Positions 21,858 through 33,015 are shown, counted from the first letter of the stretch. The stretch is DNA of 64,000 nt from Xiphydria camelus (GCA_963678675.1 OY783192.1:36549250-36613249); one strand, 5' to 3'. The notes: generated from the sequence alone by a model not told the origin. Made by a program: numbers and translations.

Positions 21858-23235
21858 CTTCATTGAGCGCAACTTTTACTCGCTGATACGATATACCGTG
21901 TCGTACAGTCGACGTGACGTTATCAGGAAAATCTCCGATCGATTCCTTCCGATAAATCCGGCAATTACAATGCGACACGAGACGAAGGTCTCGATCCTGT
22001 TAAGCCCAATTATACGCAATACCGAGAAACTTTATAGCCTAATATCCATTCACTGATTTTGAATGGGAGACGTCGGGATGGGGGAAATCGTTACACAATG
22101 ATCGGCCGATATCATTCAAATGGTCTCGTTGAATGGCAAATAACTCCGGCGCACAGTGTGATATTTTTCAGCCGTCCAGGTGGAATTCATTATTCCATGA
22201 AAAGTACACAAGTTTTTATGTCGATCTGTAACCGTGATACTAATAAAGTAAAGAACTGGCTGTATCTTGTGTAGGTATGTATGTATGACATTATCCAAGG
22301 GGAAAAATATGTATTATGAATAATTAATGAATAATTGCTCCATTTAAAAATAAATAATTTTAATTACTCGTAAAGATATATGTATACTTCGGCAGTTTTA
22401 GTTACAGGTAAATGTTTATGATAACTGATAAATAACAGACCATGTACCATTCTGAAAATTAGTGAAAAATGTAAGAATCCGCAGTTTTTTTGCACTGAGC
22501 GTTTTATGCTTTGAATAACTCAAGAGTAGCTTTCAAGAATATATAATATTATTCCGGGGTAGATAGAATACAATATACCATACTAAAGTCCAGTTAGCTG
22601 ATACCAATTTCTTTGCGTGTTAATTACCTACCTCCCTGTGTTAAAAAAAAAAGACTCTTTTCAGGGTTCGGAGCTAATTCGAAGAAAACTACCTATGCCG
22701 TGATTTGAGAGGGATGTTCTTCTACTGGAACATAATGCATTCTTAATTATAGGTATGTGTTATTGGAAAAATCCATTATTTCCGCTCAGATTGCGTTGAA
22801 ATACCTATCACTCTGTGCGGCGATGAGAAACTACGTGCTGGATCGAAGGATACCGGATATCCCGAGGAAGTCAGTCGATGGCTCTCGCAGATGAGCTTAT
22901 CCCTAACCTAATCCCTTTTGTTACACGGTGTTGCGAAAAATTAACTGTGAACAGAGTTGGCCCATTATGTGCTGCAAGTTACTCGGAAGACAGGCAATGG
23001 TCGTGGCGTGTACTCGGAAGAGATACCGAGCCGCCAGACGGTCGACAAATCAGGATAAGTTAGTTTTCGTGGAAAATAGTGATAAGATCACGAGTCAAAG
23101 TTATAAATAGCTACGTATAATAGCGATCGGAGTCAAGGGCTAATAGTGTAATCAATCTAGACATTGGATATGTGGTGTACAAGAAATTGGGCTTTAGGGC
23201 ATGACAATTAGATTAATCCATAGCTGGTCTCATTA
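21858..23235. other. Mostly single-copy DNA upstream of slp
   Basis: AT-rich sequence with no detectable repeat family or ORF. This is the longest repeat-poor stretch in the window and lies 1.7-3 kb upstream of slp. Cis-regulatory content is plausible, but nothing in the sequence alone shows it. Confidence 0.4.
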
Positions 23236-23239
23236 TTAA

Positions 23240-23512
23240 CCTCTTAAGGGCCTGTGTTCCCATTTGAAGAGTAAAGGGGAAAAACCCCGTTATCGACTCG
23301 AAGATGATTTTGAGGAAAATGAGTTTTAAAGCTGTCACAATGACAGGGTTCTTCCGCAGTATACAGCTAATATATTCAACTATACCTAACGATGATATGA
23401 CAGGGTTATTCTCTAAATCCGATTGTATGTGTGGCGCCTTCGTTAACTATTTCAAGTAGGTACCTACAACTTTTTTTTTTTCAATTGTGTTCTTAATGTG
23501 GACCTTAAGAGG
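23240..23512. mobile_element. TTAA-flanked 273-bp MITE
   Basis: Inverted ends CCTCTTAAGGGCC and GGACCTTAAGAGG, with TTAA at 23236-23239 and 23513-23516. Non-coding. Of TTAA-target type (piggyBac/Kolobok class by inference). Confidence 0.75.
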
Positions 23513-23658
23513 TTAACATATCAAAATGTATCATCCGTCAATTTCCGGGAAAATGTATAATTAAGTAAAAACCATCGAAGTTTTGGCCCTAAGCCACTTT
23601 AATCATTCATCATTTCTCCTATATTATTTACCTACTTAATCAACAAAATGAAACTACC

Positions 23659-23933
23659 AATTTGTAGCGGGGAAAATGTATCTACTATAGGGGGGTAAAA
23701 TTGATGCGAGAACCTACATTACAAAATGCACGGTTAATTTATAATAATTTGTTGAAAGTCCCATATCACGTGGTCGCCATGGGAACAGCCGATTGCTTGG
23801 CGAAACATGCTCAGAAATTAGGTACTTTCGTACACCGGGACTCTCAACAAATTATTATAAATTAACCGTGCATTTTGTCATGTAGATTCTCGCGTCAAAT
23901 TTTACAGTAAATTTTCCCCGCTACAAATTGTTA
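23659..23933. mobile_element. Foldback element with ~95-bp arms
   Basis: The left arm (TTTGTAGCGGGGAAAATG ... GCACGGTTAATTTATAATAA) pairs with the right arm (TTATTATAAATTAACCGTGC ... TTTTCCCCGCTACAAA) around an ~80-bp loop. Located about 1 kb upstream of slp. Confidence 0.7.
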
Positions 23934-24210
23934 GCTTCTCCTTCGGGGTTTATAACCGAGAGGCAGTTATTTTCACACGCCAAGTTGATCGTAGTTTCGG
24001 CTGAAAAACCACAGCGATCATTCGCGGCAGTTTTCAAGATTTTTCGTAATCATTTTTCCAACCGCGGCGAACGGAAAACGTATTCGCGATATTTTCGAAA
24101 GTGTTTCCAACTCTCGCTCTCACTTTCGACCTATCCAAATGAAGAAGGGCAGGTGGTACCGTGTAGGTGAAAACGCGAAGTAGGTATCTACATCACAAGA
24201 GCGCGAGGGT

Positions 24211-24212
<2 letters not shown>

Positions 24213-24248
<36 letters not shown>
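24213..24248. repeat. (GA)n microsatellite
   Basis: About 18 GA units upstream of the slp transcription unit. Confidence 0.9.
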
Positions 24249-24251
<3 letters not shown>

Positions 24252-24566
24252 AAAAAAAACGTCGGGGTTGCACAGGTCCCGATTGAGAGAGAATCGCGGC
24301 TACCAAAGGGGGGCTGCGCGGCGGGCGCGCAAGGCATAGACGGCAGGGGATTTGTTTGCATTCCGGTCCGTGTTGCGGCTGCGCTCCCCACCAACCGCGC
24401 CAGCCCGTGCTTCTCTGTTTGCATTGTTTGCCGTCAAACATTGGGCGCAAACACGGGAAAAGGGAGGATGTCGTTCGTCCGCTCGGACCGGAACGGCGAG
24501 CGCCGATTGGGCCTCGGCCGCGAAACGGGCGCGTCTCCGGTTTCCGAGGGCGGGGTTTCACCCGCG

Positions 24567-24640
24567 GTATAAGGCGTCGCGGCGGAGGGGGAACCCCCAG
24601 ATACTCGCGACCGCTTCGACAGGGCTGTTTGCTTCATTCG
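24567..24640 (+). promoter_or_regulatory. Possible slp core promoter
   Basis: A TATA-like GTATAAGG lies at 24567-24574. A TCATTC (24634-24639) matches the arthropod initiator TCAKTY but is about 60 bp further on, too far to pair neatly with the TATA-like site. One may be the true signal. Either would give a 5' UTR of about 270-310 nt with (TC)n and (CTT)n tracts. Weak support. Confidence 0.25.
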
Positions 24641-24757
24641 GAACGCGGCCGCGCACAGTGTGACACGCGCGAGACTCGCCAAGTGTTCCGTGGCGGCGCG
24701 ACCCAACCAGGAACGAGTTTCAAAACAGTGCCGCCGCGTCGATCGACCTACGTTCGA

Positions 24758-24760
<3 letters not shown>

Positions 24761-24789
<29 letters not shown>

Positions 24790-24840
24790 CCTAGTGCCAA
24801 ACAAGAGCAGCATCTTCTTCTTCTTCTTCTTCTTCTTCTG
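24761..24840 (+). repeat. 5' UTR microsatellites (TC)n and (CTT)n
   Basis: A TC run (about 24758-24779) and a CTT run (about 24811-24839) lie between the likely promoter and the slp start codon. They produce the spurious Ser/Leu and Phe runs in upstream frames. Confidence 0.8.
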
Positions 24841-24910
24841 TATCGATCGCGGCCCGCAAAGTGAATTCGACCAGTGTGTTCGACAGCGTCGTGAACGCGC
24901 GAAGGTAAGG

Positions 24911-26287
24911 ATGGTGAACATGGAGGACTCGAGCGAGCGGCACACGGTGACTGCCTCGCCACCCCCTCGCGCCACCCTCAAGAGCAACTTCAGCATACGC
25001 AGCATAGTGCCGGAAGCGTGCGCCGGGACGCCGGTGCCCTCCGTCAGCGTGCAATCGATGAGCCCGGAAGCCGTCCCGGCGGACGACAGCGACGACTCCG
25101 TAGATCTCGACGTGACGGGCGACGGCACGGAGACACCGCCGCTCGACTGCTCGCGCAACGCCCCCTCCTCGAGCCCGACGTCGCGGGATCACGGCGGCGG
25201 CGGCAGCGGCAGCGAGGAGAAGAAAAAGTCGGAGAAGCCGCCCTACAGCTACAACGCCCTCATCATGATGGCCATCCGTCAGAGCCCCGAGAAGCGGCTC
25301 ACGCTGAACGGCATCTACGAGTACATCATGCGCCACTTTCCCTACTACATCAACAACAAGCAGGGCTGGCAGAACTCGATCCGCCACAATCTCTCGCTCA
25401 ACAAGTGCTTCGTCAAGGTGCCGCGCAACTTCGACGACCCCGGCAAGGGCAACTACTGGATGCTCGACCCGAGCTCCGAGGACGTCTTCATCGGCGGCAC
25501 CACCGGCAAGCTCCGAAGACGAACCTCGGCGGCCTCCAGATCGCGGCTGGCCGCGTTCAAGAGGAGCGTCGTCCTCGGCGGACTCTACCCCGCACCCTAC
25601 CCGACACCCGGCTGGCCCGCGTCGCTCTACACCCTGCCGTACCTCCACCGTGCCGCGGGCTACCCCCCGGTGACGGGCACCGCCTACGCGACACCCTCGG
25701 GTTACCCGGCGGGTCTGCTACCCGGCGCCACTTCCATGTCGGCCTCCGCCTCGAACGGACTGCCCTGCAAACCGCAAGCCCTGCCCGCGACCGCGGCGCC
25801 ACCCGCCCACGGCGCCTTCTCCATGGAGCGACTCCTGCAGAATCCCGCGGCTGCGGCTGCCGCAGCGGCGGCGGCCGCGGCAGCCGCCGTCGCCACCACG
25901 ACGACGACCTACCCCACCGGCATCGCCAGCCACGCGAGTCCCTACGACTTCTACACGACCCTGCGCTCCCTCGCGGCTCACCAGCATCACCAGGTCTTCG
26001 GTGGCGTATCGCAACACCAACAACCGCCGCCGCCGCCGCCGCCGCAGCCGCCGTCACCGCTGCCCCTGCGCTACCACGCCGGACAGACGACACCGCTGAC
26101 GAGCGGCCAGCTGACGCCCTCCAACACGGCCTCACCCGGAAGCAGCCCCGAGCCCGTGTCACCGCACTCGCCGCCGGTCTCGACGCAGAGGAACGATGCT
26201 CATCATCATCATCATCATCATCATCAACACAGCCCACCGCAGCTCATGCTGAAGTCCATCACCGTGCTCACGGCTAGGCACAGCTGA
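24911..26287 (+). CDS. slp: Sloppy-paired/FoxG forkhead transcription factor
   Basis: A 458-aa nuclear transcription factor of the sloppy-paired/FoxG class, known in insects for pair-rule segmentation, neuroblast temporal patterning and head development. The forkhead domain spans about residues 109-200, starting [14 protein letters not shown], with recognition helix [16 protein letters not shown] and the FoxG-typical [10 protein letters not shown] then TGKLRRR. An eh1-type Groucho-binding motif FSIRSIV lies at 27-33, and a second eh1-like FSMERLL at 303-309. The C-terminal half has poly-Ala (313-326), poly-Pro (372-378), Ser/Pro-rich and poly-His (431-438) tracts. I chose ATG 24911 because it has A at -3 and G at +4 and gives MVNMED. 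The frame is open 555 nt further upstream, but that extension is low complexity. ATG 24920 is a good alternative. It is one uninterrupted exon, as in Drosophila slp genes, and close to Slp2 in length. No tandem paralogue is present in the window. Confidence 0.95.
   Translation: MVNMEDSSERHTVTASPPPRATLKSNFSIRSIVPEACAGTPVPSVSVQSMSPEAVPADDSDDSVDLDVTGDGTETPPLDCSRNAPSSSPTSRDHGGGGSGSEEKKKSEKPPYSYNALIMMAIRQSPEKRLTLNGIYEYIMRHFPYYINNKQGWQNSIRHNLSLNKCFVKVPRNFDDPGKGNYWMLDPSSEDVFIGGTTGKLRRRTSAASRSRLAAFKRSVVLGGLYPAPYPTPGWPASLYTLPYLHRAAGYPPVTGTAYATPSGYPAGLLPGATSMSASASNGLPCKPQALPATAAPPAHGAFSMERLLQNPAAAAAAAAAAAAAAVATTTTTYPTGIASHASPYDFYTTLRSLAAHQHHQVFGGVSQHQQPPPPPPPQPPSPLPLRYHAGQTTPLTSGQLTPSNTASPGSSPEPVSPHSPPVSTQRNDAHHHHHHHHQHSPPQLMLKSITVLTARHS
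25846..25890 (+). repeat. Poly-alanine coding tract in slp
   Basis: GCG/GCC/GCT-rich run encoding about 14 consecutive Ala plus neighbours, just after the second eh1-like motif. The codons are mixed, so it is not a pure trinucleotide repeat. Confidence 0.85.
26201..26226 (+). repeat. (CAT)n poly-histidine tract in slp
   Basis: Eight or so CAT/CAC His codons near the C-terminus. It is a nearly pure CAT repeat and so likely length-variable. Confidence 0.85.
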
Positions 26288-26571
26288 ATCAACTGGAGGA
26301 GGGAACAGCGTCGTTGCGAACGATCGATTCGGCTCGTGGTCGCGTGATCGACGTCGATACGCGCGGCACACGGTTTGAAGATTTATCAGGGATAAAGCTA
26401 GGAATCCACTGCGCTCGACACGACACGACGCGTTTCTGTGATCGTATGATTGTCCGTGTATTTAAATGGCGTAGAAATCCACTGGGCTCGACTCGACACG
26501 ACAATTTTCTGGCTGGCCAGAAATTGTCCCAGTGGACACGGTTTGCGTGCACGTCGAGATGTGGACCGATG

Positions 26572-26866
26572 CACTGAGAAAAAAAAACAGATTAAAATTT
26601 ATTCCGTTAGAAGGATAATCTGAGTACGAAAGGTGAAACACAGATCAAAAATTATCCTTCCAGGGTATACGATTTTATCTTCCTTAGGGCCGGTTTTACC
26701 AACACGGTGTAAACGCGGTGTAGCGCTATACTGAGAATAACCAGCCTTATGGCTATTCTCAGTATAGCGCTATACCGCGTTTATACCTGTTGGTAAAACC
26801 GGTCCTTAGAATAATTTTCGATCCACTTTACCTTCCGTACTCGGATTATCCTTCTAACGGAATAAA
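26572..26866. mobile_element. Family A MITE, right end truncated, with hairpin insertion
   Basis: Starts CACTGAGAAAAAAAAACAGA after TG. The right arm stops at CTAACGGAATAAAC, before the terminal CTCAGTG. A 108-bp hairpin is inserted in its centre (26698-26805). Confidence 0.75.
26698..26805. mobile_element. 108-bp hairpin element, TTAG flanks
   Basis: Arms GGCCGGTTTTACCAACA / TGTTGGTAAAACCGGTCC and GCGCTATACTGAGAATA with its complement. TTAG on both sides (26694-26697, 26806-26809), a TTAA-like 4-bp duplication. Related TAAAACCGGCCCTAAAAG words occur at 1695 and 55978. Confidence 0.7.
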
Positions 26867-26992
26867 CAGATGACGACTACCGTCGTGTCGAGTAGCGTCG
26901 AGTCGTGTCGCGTCGATTCCAGTGGGTTCACACCGCGCAAATTTTTGTCACTGTGTCGTGTCGAGTCGAGTGTAGTGGATTCCTGGCTTAAC

Positions 26993-27783
26993 GCCCTGGT
27001 GAGCGTTCAGAGGATTGCGCGGTTCCGAGATGACAATTTCTCGAGGGGATGCGACGGAGTGATATTGTTAAGCTAACGCGCGCGTGGATGGGGATTTTTT
27101 TCGAATTTCGAGCGATCCCTCGAGACGATGTATCCAGAGTATTAGAGAATTTCTGTATATAGACGTGTGTGGGATGTGTCCAGGGGACAAGAAAAGGGGC
27201 GAATATCTCAGAGTATCGTCCGGCGCGAGTGACGATCTCGTTGATGGACGTTGGAAGGACTGATGCCTGCCGGTACATCTTCATCCAGTAGCGCCGAGAC
27301 TCGCGCGAGCGCTCATTTTCAATAATTTGTACCGAGGAAACCGTACTGTGTACTGCTGACAGCAGTAACTAAAAATGTCTCCTCTCTGTACGAATTCTTG
27401 AGAACGGGCTCGAGTCTCGGCGTTACTGGATGAAGCGGTTGAAATTGCTGCTTTTTTTTCCATGCAAGACACTGTACATAGTAATTTATTTATAATTATT
27501 AAATCATGGTAATTTGCATCAGGGTAGACCGAGGCGAATCATATCGCTGGACGAATCGGGTGATAAAACGACGTTTCTTTGATCGCAGTGAAAATGAGCA
27601 TCGCGATCATACCGTATTACTTCGTTGAAATAGAGATAATGATAATAGATAATAGTTAGTAACTGGAATATTCATTTTCATAGCGATCGAAAAAATGTCG
27701 ATCTATGATCCAATTCGCCTCGGTGTACCTACCCTGCAATTTACCAGCTTCTAGGAAAAAATTGCCGAAGCACAGTAGAGATA
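26993..27783. other. slp downstream flank, no feature
   Basis: Single-copy-looking DNA. It may include the rest of the slp 3' UTR. AATAAA-like signals appear only inside repeats nearby (26861, 27794). Confidence 0.35.
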
Positions 27784-27991
27784 CACCGAAAAGAATAAAA
27801 TGCGAATTCAACTAAATGGTTTTTTTGGTTCTATTCGTGTCAATATAATTTACCTGACGAACTCTCGCGTCAATGATTGACTTTGAGCGAAGCAAAATAT
27901 TTGTTTCAATTGAAGAAAATTGACTAAATCCAAGCAAACATTACTTGACAACAAACCATCTGTCTGTATTCGCCATTTATTGTTCTCGGTG
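27784..27991. mobile_element. 208-bp MITE with CACCGA/CTCGGTG ends
   Basis: CACCGAAAAGAATAAAA ... TTATTGTTCTCGGTG, with TA on the left and CA on the right. The interior has TTGACTAAATCC and CAATTGAAGAAAATTG words. It shares only its ends with families A-D. Confidence 0.55.
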
Positions 27992-29074
27992 CATCCGCGC
28001 AAACCCGTATTCAGGTACCCCTTTTATTGTAATTACAGAGTGAACTTTACAGGCGCCAGTCTTTCCGCGTGAGATCACGTGTACATAGAAAAGTGTGATT
28101 GTGTGAATACCGTGTATATATTATAAATCGTAGTAAGAATGAGAGACCGCGACTGCGGCAGGGAGAAGAAACGAATGAGAAAAATTCGTTTGAAGAAATA
28201 AACGTTTCGACCCTTTCCAATCGATCTCAGACTCGTTATTCGTTTCACCGATCCGATCCTCAATATTATTCGACGACCGAGAAGAATATAACTCTCTTTC
28301 CTCGTCGCCGGAACGCGGGGAAATTCCGAGGCGAACCGCGGCTACCGTCGTTTCACGGACGGACTCGACTCCGTCGGACCCCGCAACATTGTAACCCCCC
28401 CCCCCCCCCCTTCGCCGGCCACCGCGTCCCCACGAAACCGAGGAAGCGCGGGCGAATTGCTTTACCGCTGTCCGCGATACCACCATAAACCCTCCGACGC
28501 GATTGTCTAACGGAGTCCGAGTCGAAGCCGAGGCTTTCCCCGCCGCCACCGCCGCAGCAGCAGCGGCGGCGGTCGAAGCTCGCCCGACAGATCGCAAATC
28601 CCGCGCGGCAATGTACCTACTCCCCGCTCTCTCTCGCGTGACGCGTCGCGCCGCGACGAGCGGGCGCGCGATATCGACGCGATACACATTGAGACAACGA
28701 GGTATAAATAAGATAATGGGGACACTCTCTCTCTCTCTCTCGCGTACGTCGAGGAGTTTAAGCGTTCCGAAGGGCCGAGACTCGAGACTCGGGCCGGTGC
28801 AGCAGATGGGCAGATGGGATTGTGACCCGCGCAGCCTGCCCACCACCGAACGTGCTCGGCATCCTTACGCGCGACGCGCGCTTTCTGTCTCTCTGTTCCG
28901 CGTGGGCGGGCCTTCCCTCCCGCCGTGGAAGTCCTTCTCTTTACGTGGGGAAAAAAAAGTGTGCAAAATGCTCGATTAATGGAAGAATTTGTGATGCTTC
29001 GTACAGCAGAAGTTGTCCTCGGGAGCGACACGGCACAGAGTATCTACCGTTGTACATTTTAACTGCTGCTGTGT
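27992..29074. other. GC-rich block, no gene seen
   Basis: C16 at 28395-28410, (TC)n at 28727-28742 and a short poly-Ala-like GCAGCAGCAGCGG run. The 241-aa and 174-aa minus frames are low complexity and overlap open plus frames. They are not called as genes. Confidence 0.5.
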
Positions 29075-29333
29075 ACTGAGAAAAATAAGTTGGTCGATCT
29101 GACCAAAATCCTGGAGCCGATGACCAAACCGTTCGGTGAAATATAGATTCTCCGTATGTTTGGTTAAAGTGACGGATTTTTCCAAGGAATAACTAAATGT
29201 TTGATTGGAATAATTGAACATTTGGTTGGAATAACTAGATATTTGGTTCAGTTGACCAGTATTTTGGTTAAAATAAGTGAACACGTCTAACTAGATGCGT
29301 TTTGTCACTTCAGCCTGATTATTGTTCTCGGTG
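29075..29333 (-). mobile_element. Family B MITE, reversed
   Basis: Reads in reverse orientation: ACTGAGAAAAATAAGTTGGT, GACCAAACCGTTCGGTGAAA, then repeated TTTGGTTGGAATAACTA units and GATGCGTTTTGTCACTTC. It ends TTGTTCTCGGTG. Confidence 0.75.
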
Positions 29334-29334
29334 G

Positions 29335-29640
29335 ACACACGGAAAAAATGATTTTGCAGTCTTATTAAGCCGCAAACTTTTTCTTATCACGCCAGAGAAA
29401 TTATCTGTGGCGGCAGAAGATATGTCGAATAATGGCAAATGAAACTGCACAACCTCCACAGTAAAATTTCTATCGGCAAAAATGTTTGCTATCCCACCAA
29501 ATACTTTTACTATTATATTATTGGATATATCTTTTGCTGCCACGGATAATATTTTTGTCACGATGGCAAGACATTCTCAGCGAAACTTGGTTCTGCTAAA
29601 ACTGCAAAATTACTTCTCTAAAATAAAAATTCCACCTTCA
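29335..29640. mobile_element. Family F element, copy 1
   Basis: CACACGGAAAAAATGATTTT ... TTTTGTCACGATGGC ... AACTGCAAAATTACTTC. Matches 44201-44507 in order (TTTTTGCTGTCACG, GTTTGCTATTCC). The right CCGTG end is decayed. Confidence 0.6.
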
Positions 29641-29779
29641 CAGCATCATTTAAGATGTTCCACAGCCAATAGTACCACTGATTTATTACATACAAGCATG
29701 TGAAAGACGAGTATTTACAATTTACAATTTACAATGGTGCTCTGTACTGCGTCAACTCGCGAGGACAACTTCTACTACA

Positions 29780-29974
29780 CACTGAACAAAAAAAAGATTA
29801 AAAATTATTACGTCAGAAGGATAATCCGAGTACGAAAGGTAAAATAGATCAAAAATTGTCCCAAAGAAGGTTAAATTTTAAACCCTGGAAGGATAATTTT
29901 TGATCTATTTTACCTTTCGTACTCAGATTATCCTTCTAAAACAGAATAATTTTTTATCTTTTCCTCTCTCAGTG
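29780..29974. mobile_element. Family A MITE
   Basis: 195-bp palindrome, CACTGAACAAAAAAAAGATT ... TTTTCCTCTCTCAGTG. Left flank CA, right flank TA. Confidence 0.8.
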
Positions 29975-31886
29975 TATATGAGGTATCAATAATTACTCCA
30001 TTTCTTCTTTCCATGCAGCTTTGTTTTTTCACTCTTAGCCGAGATCCGCGTGCGATGGATCGACGTAGAGTCGAAGGATCCCAACGAAATTTCCAAATCA
30101 CCGTTGCAAACTCGTTCCACGATCTCGACTTGCGATCTGCGACGCATCCGCAACGAGTTCCCGTAGAACGCTTCCCCCCAAAAATACCCCGCGAGACGCG
30201 TCGCCCGTTCGACAAAGACTCTGTAAATAGGTCCTCGTCGTCGAGCGATCCACGTAACTCGTCCCGATGAACGACGATGACGACGACGACGACGACGACG
30301 CGATGCCACGAAACGAAGATTGCATAGCGTCACGTAGAGCCGAGGGGACGGTAAACACTTGCGCGGGCAATTGCGCCAAGTGGCCGGTGCTCCGGCGCGC
30401 GCGGTGCGTGTCTTCTGCGTCGCGTTTCCACCGCGCGCGGCGCGAGATTATTCCTTCCAATTGCGGACGGCCGAGCGGTTGAGAATTTTCTCAATCGGAT
30501 CGTCGCGTTACGCGTGACTCAGCCGCCGCGTCGTTGCGCGTGACTAATCGACGCGCGTATACGAAGGAAAGATCGACTTCTCGGAACGAGGGGCGATGGG
30601 ATGAGCGACGAACGCGACGGATCGACGACGGGTCTCGTGTTTACGTCGACATCGTCGTTCTGCCATTTCGCATGCCGGATATTCCTGCAGAGAGATGCAC
30701 CGCCCGACGCAGCCACCGCTGGAAGGGAGGGTCCGCTCTCGTTCCTCTCCCTCTCTCTCTTTCCATAGGGGCGCGCATGTGGGGTTGCGTGTCAATAGAT
30801 CTCGGTGGCGGTGTGTTACATTATTTTCATTCGGGGTGCCGCGTATACACGACCAGACACCCCAACGACCGGTCCCGATTCGAATGGAGTTTCTCTTTTC
30901 TCTCTCTCTCTCTCTCTCTGTCTCTCCTTCTCTACCGGGAAACCGAAAACCGGGGGGGGGGGGCGAGGGGGAGGTAAATTTTCGTGCCCGTGGGGAGTCG
31001 CACACCCGTAATGGCGGTCGCTCTGCGGTTAATAGACGCGCGTTCTCTCGCATCGCTCCCTCCGCCGCGCCATTCTCCGCGCAGTGCATCGCAGCATCCC
31101 TCCCGCCGCTGGACCGGAGCGCGTTCGCGTGGACCGCTCTCGCCTCTTGCTCCTCCGACACAATTTGCCAAGAGTTCGTCTTCTTCATCCCCCTCGACGG
31201 TGTACCTATAGGTAGGTACGTCTCGAAGCGACGTTCCCCCCCCACCCTCGACGTATCCGCCGCCGGGATTCGTCCGCGGGCGAATTTTCTCCCTCGTTTT
31301 CAACCGTTTCCTGAGCGGGGAAAGTCGAGAGGGGGTGAGAGCCGCAGTACCTACCCATACGGCGCGCGCGCATGGAATGACGCCGGAGAGAGCGGCGCGG
31401 TATCACCTTAATCACGTTATACAAAACAGTTAAGAGGTTCCCATGGCGCGGAGCGTCCTGCGCGCGACCTCCGAAGGCCCGTATCTCCGCGTCACACAAA
31501 AGTGTTAAACGAATGAACGCGCGAACGGACGTACGAGCGAATGAATGAGCGAGCCAGGGAGAGCCGAGACCCGGCGAGTGTGTCGAGATGAATGGAGGAG
31601 CGAATGATGGTGGCCGGAAATGTATCACCACCGCGCGCGCAACACCGATGCGATGCTCCACGACGCGCTGCGTTTGTATTCCACTTTATTAGCGCGTAGA
31701 CGCGCCCGGGGCGCGCGGTACCTCGCGGCCCAGCCGTCGCGGTATTGGTGAGGCGGCTGTACGCTCTCCGGTCGCAGAGTGCCACTAACTTGCTCGCCAT
31801 GATCTTGAATGGGTTCAATTAGCTTCGTTAGACGGCCGGCGTAATTGTTTCTTGAGAACTCCCGAGCGCGTAGATCTCCCGCGCGC
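29975..31886. other. Large GC-rich block, no gene seen
   Basis: Nearly 1.9 kb, CpG-rich, with (GAC)n at 30272-30301, (TC)n at 30898-30922 and G12 at 30952-30963. Frames of 238 and 233 aa lie on opposite strands over the same DNA and are Arg/Ser-rich. I see no promoter, splice or domain evidence for a gene. Confidence 0.5.
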
Positions 31887-31914
31887 ACGAGAGAGAGAGA
31901 GAGAGAGAGAGAGA
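31887..31914. repeat. (GA)n microsatellite
   Basis: About 13 GA units. Confidence 0.9.
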
Positions 31915-32001
31915 ACGAGGCGGATGGCCGAGGAGGTATACCTACTGCACGACTCGCGCGCGGAGTCCGTTAGCGAGATTGCGTGCGACGGGAGGTGGGT
32001 A

Positions 32002-32235
32002 CACTGAGACAAAAATTGTACTTGATCGAAGTAAACGTGCCTTTGGCTAGTCCCAAGAGCGTATTTATGCGATTTCAATGAATATTGACTTGATTCAAGT
32101 AACATCTAATTAATAAAATAATCTGATTTTTGCGTCCGACCGATACCTATTCATTTAAATCGAATAAATATATGCTCTCTCTTGGGACTATCCAAAGGCG
32201 CGTTTATTTCGATCAAGTACATTTTTTTCTCAGTG
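32002..32235. mobile_element. Family C MITE
   Basis: CACTGAGACAAAAATTGTAC ... ACATTTTTTTCTCAGTG with TA on both sides. Arms contain GATCGAAGTAAACGTGCC. Confidence 0.8.
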
Positions 32236-32759
32236 TAAATATCGCCGGAGAAAAGTTTGCGGTGATCACTTTTACAATCCATTTGGTGAGATTGAATTAC
32301 TGCGGCATATCGTCGCTGATCGTGAGATACCTCCTATGTGACGTTTAGACCGATTTTCAGCTTTTACTAATTTGAAGCGAAATACCTAAGAGAAATAAAG
32401 TGATTTTTCTTTCTCCTGCGAAAATATTATTTTTTCACATAGTAGGTAATTCACGATCAACGACGATATGTGACGTTCGGTACCTACTATGAATATCGAT
32501 AGGTACCTTACTTTGAAAACCTCGTAAGTTCAATTTTTCAACAATTATCGATATCGGTATCCATATGTCGATATTTATCGCAAGTATGGCGAGTATTGCA
32601 GTACTTACGGTAAATATATATATGTTTGCGGGGTACCGAACGTCATTTATACCATGATAATTAAATTTTACCAAGATCGTGAGAGTGATTACCACACTTT
32701 TTTTTTTACGTAGGTACTTTCGGCGAGACTCACGAGGATCCGAATAACATGTCAACCGG
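32236..32759. repeat. AT-rich interval with inverted words
   Basis: ATATCGTCGCTGATCGTGA (32309) and TCACGATCAACGACGATAT (32452), and GGTACCGAACGTC with its complement, are inverted relative to each other. This suggests one or two degraded foldback elements. Ends cannot be set. Confidence 0.35.
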
Positions 32760-32943
32760 TACCGGAAAAAAGCACGTATCTTTTCACTGTTTTATCACAG
32801 AACATCGTAACTCGTTGGTATGCAAGAAAAAGTCGTAAGTCACATCGAATACGAGGGCTTATGGCGTTCCCCCCCGCATGACAACGAGTTATGATACTTC
32901 TTAATGACGGTAAAAAGATACGTGCTTTTTTTCCCAATACTGG
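32760..32943. mobile_element. 184-bp inverted-repeat element
   Basis: ACCGGAAAAAAGCACGTATC ... GATACGTGCTTTTTTTCCC, with inner arms AACTCGTTG / CAACGAGTT. A fragment of the same family is at 17258-17345. Confidence 0.6.
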
Positions 32944-33015
32944 TATACATGTGGGTGGGCCGCCTATTGTGATGTTCTGAGAGCGAAGACGAGAGGAGAG
33001 AGATCTCGAATTCTA

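Larger units (their letters stand above)
26392..26992. mobile_element. Composite repeat just downstream of slp
   Basis: Outer inverted ends TAAAGCTAGGAATCCACT and AGTGGATTCCTGGCTTA, with several GACTCGACACGAC words in opposite orientation on the two sides. A truncated family A element (26572-26866) lies in the middle. The unit starts about 105 bp after the slp stop codon, so it probably lies in or next to the 3' UTR. Confidence 0.6.

Noticed and set aside
24356..24910. N-terminal 185-codon extension of the slp frame
   Set aside because: It is open by chance in GC-rich DNA and runs through (TC)n and (CTT)n tracts giving Ser/Leu and Phe runs. There is no in-frame ATG between 24356 and 24911, and slp proteins start close to the eh1 motif.
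24791..25648. 285-aa minus-strand frame opposite slp
   Set aside because: It is an antisense shadow produced by the strong third-position GC of slp.
25018..26277. 419-aa frame overlapping slp on the same strand
   Set aside because: It is a frame-shifted shadow of the slp coding sequence, Arg/Gln/His-rich with no domain.
28121..28846. 241-aa minus-strand frame
   Set aside because: Its composition is driven by CpG-rich DNA, a C16 tract and a GCAGCAG run. No recognisable domain.
30544..31411. Overlapping 233- and 238-aa frames on opposite strands
   Set aside because: Both span microsatellites and poly-G, are low complexity, and cannot both be genes. No domain or splice signals.
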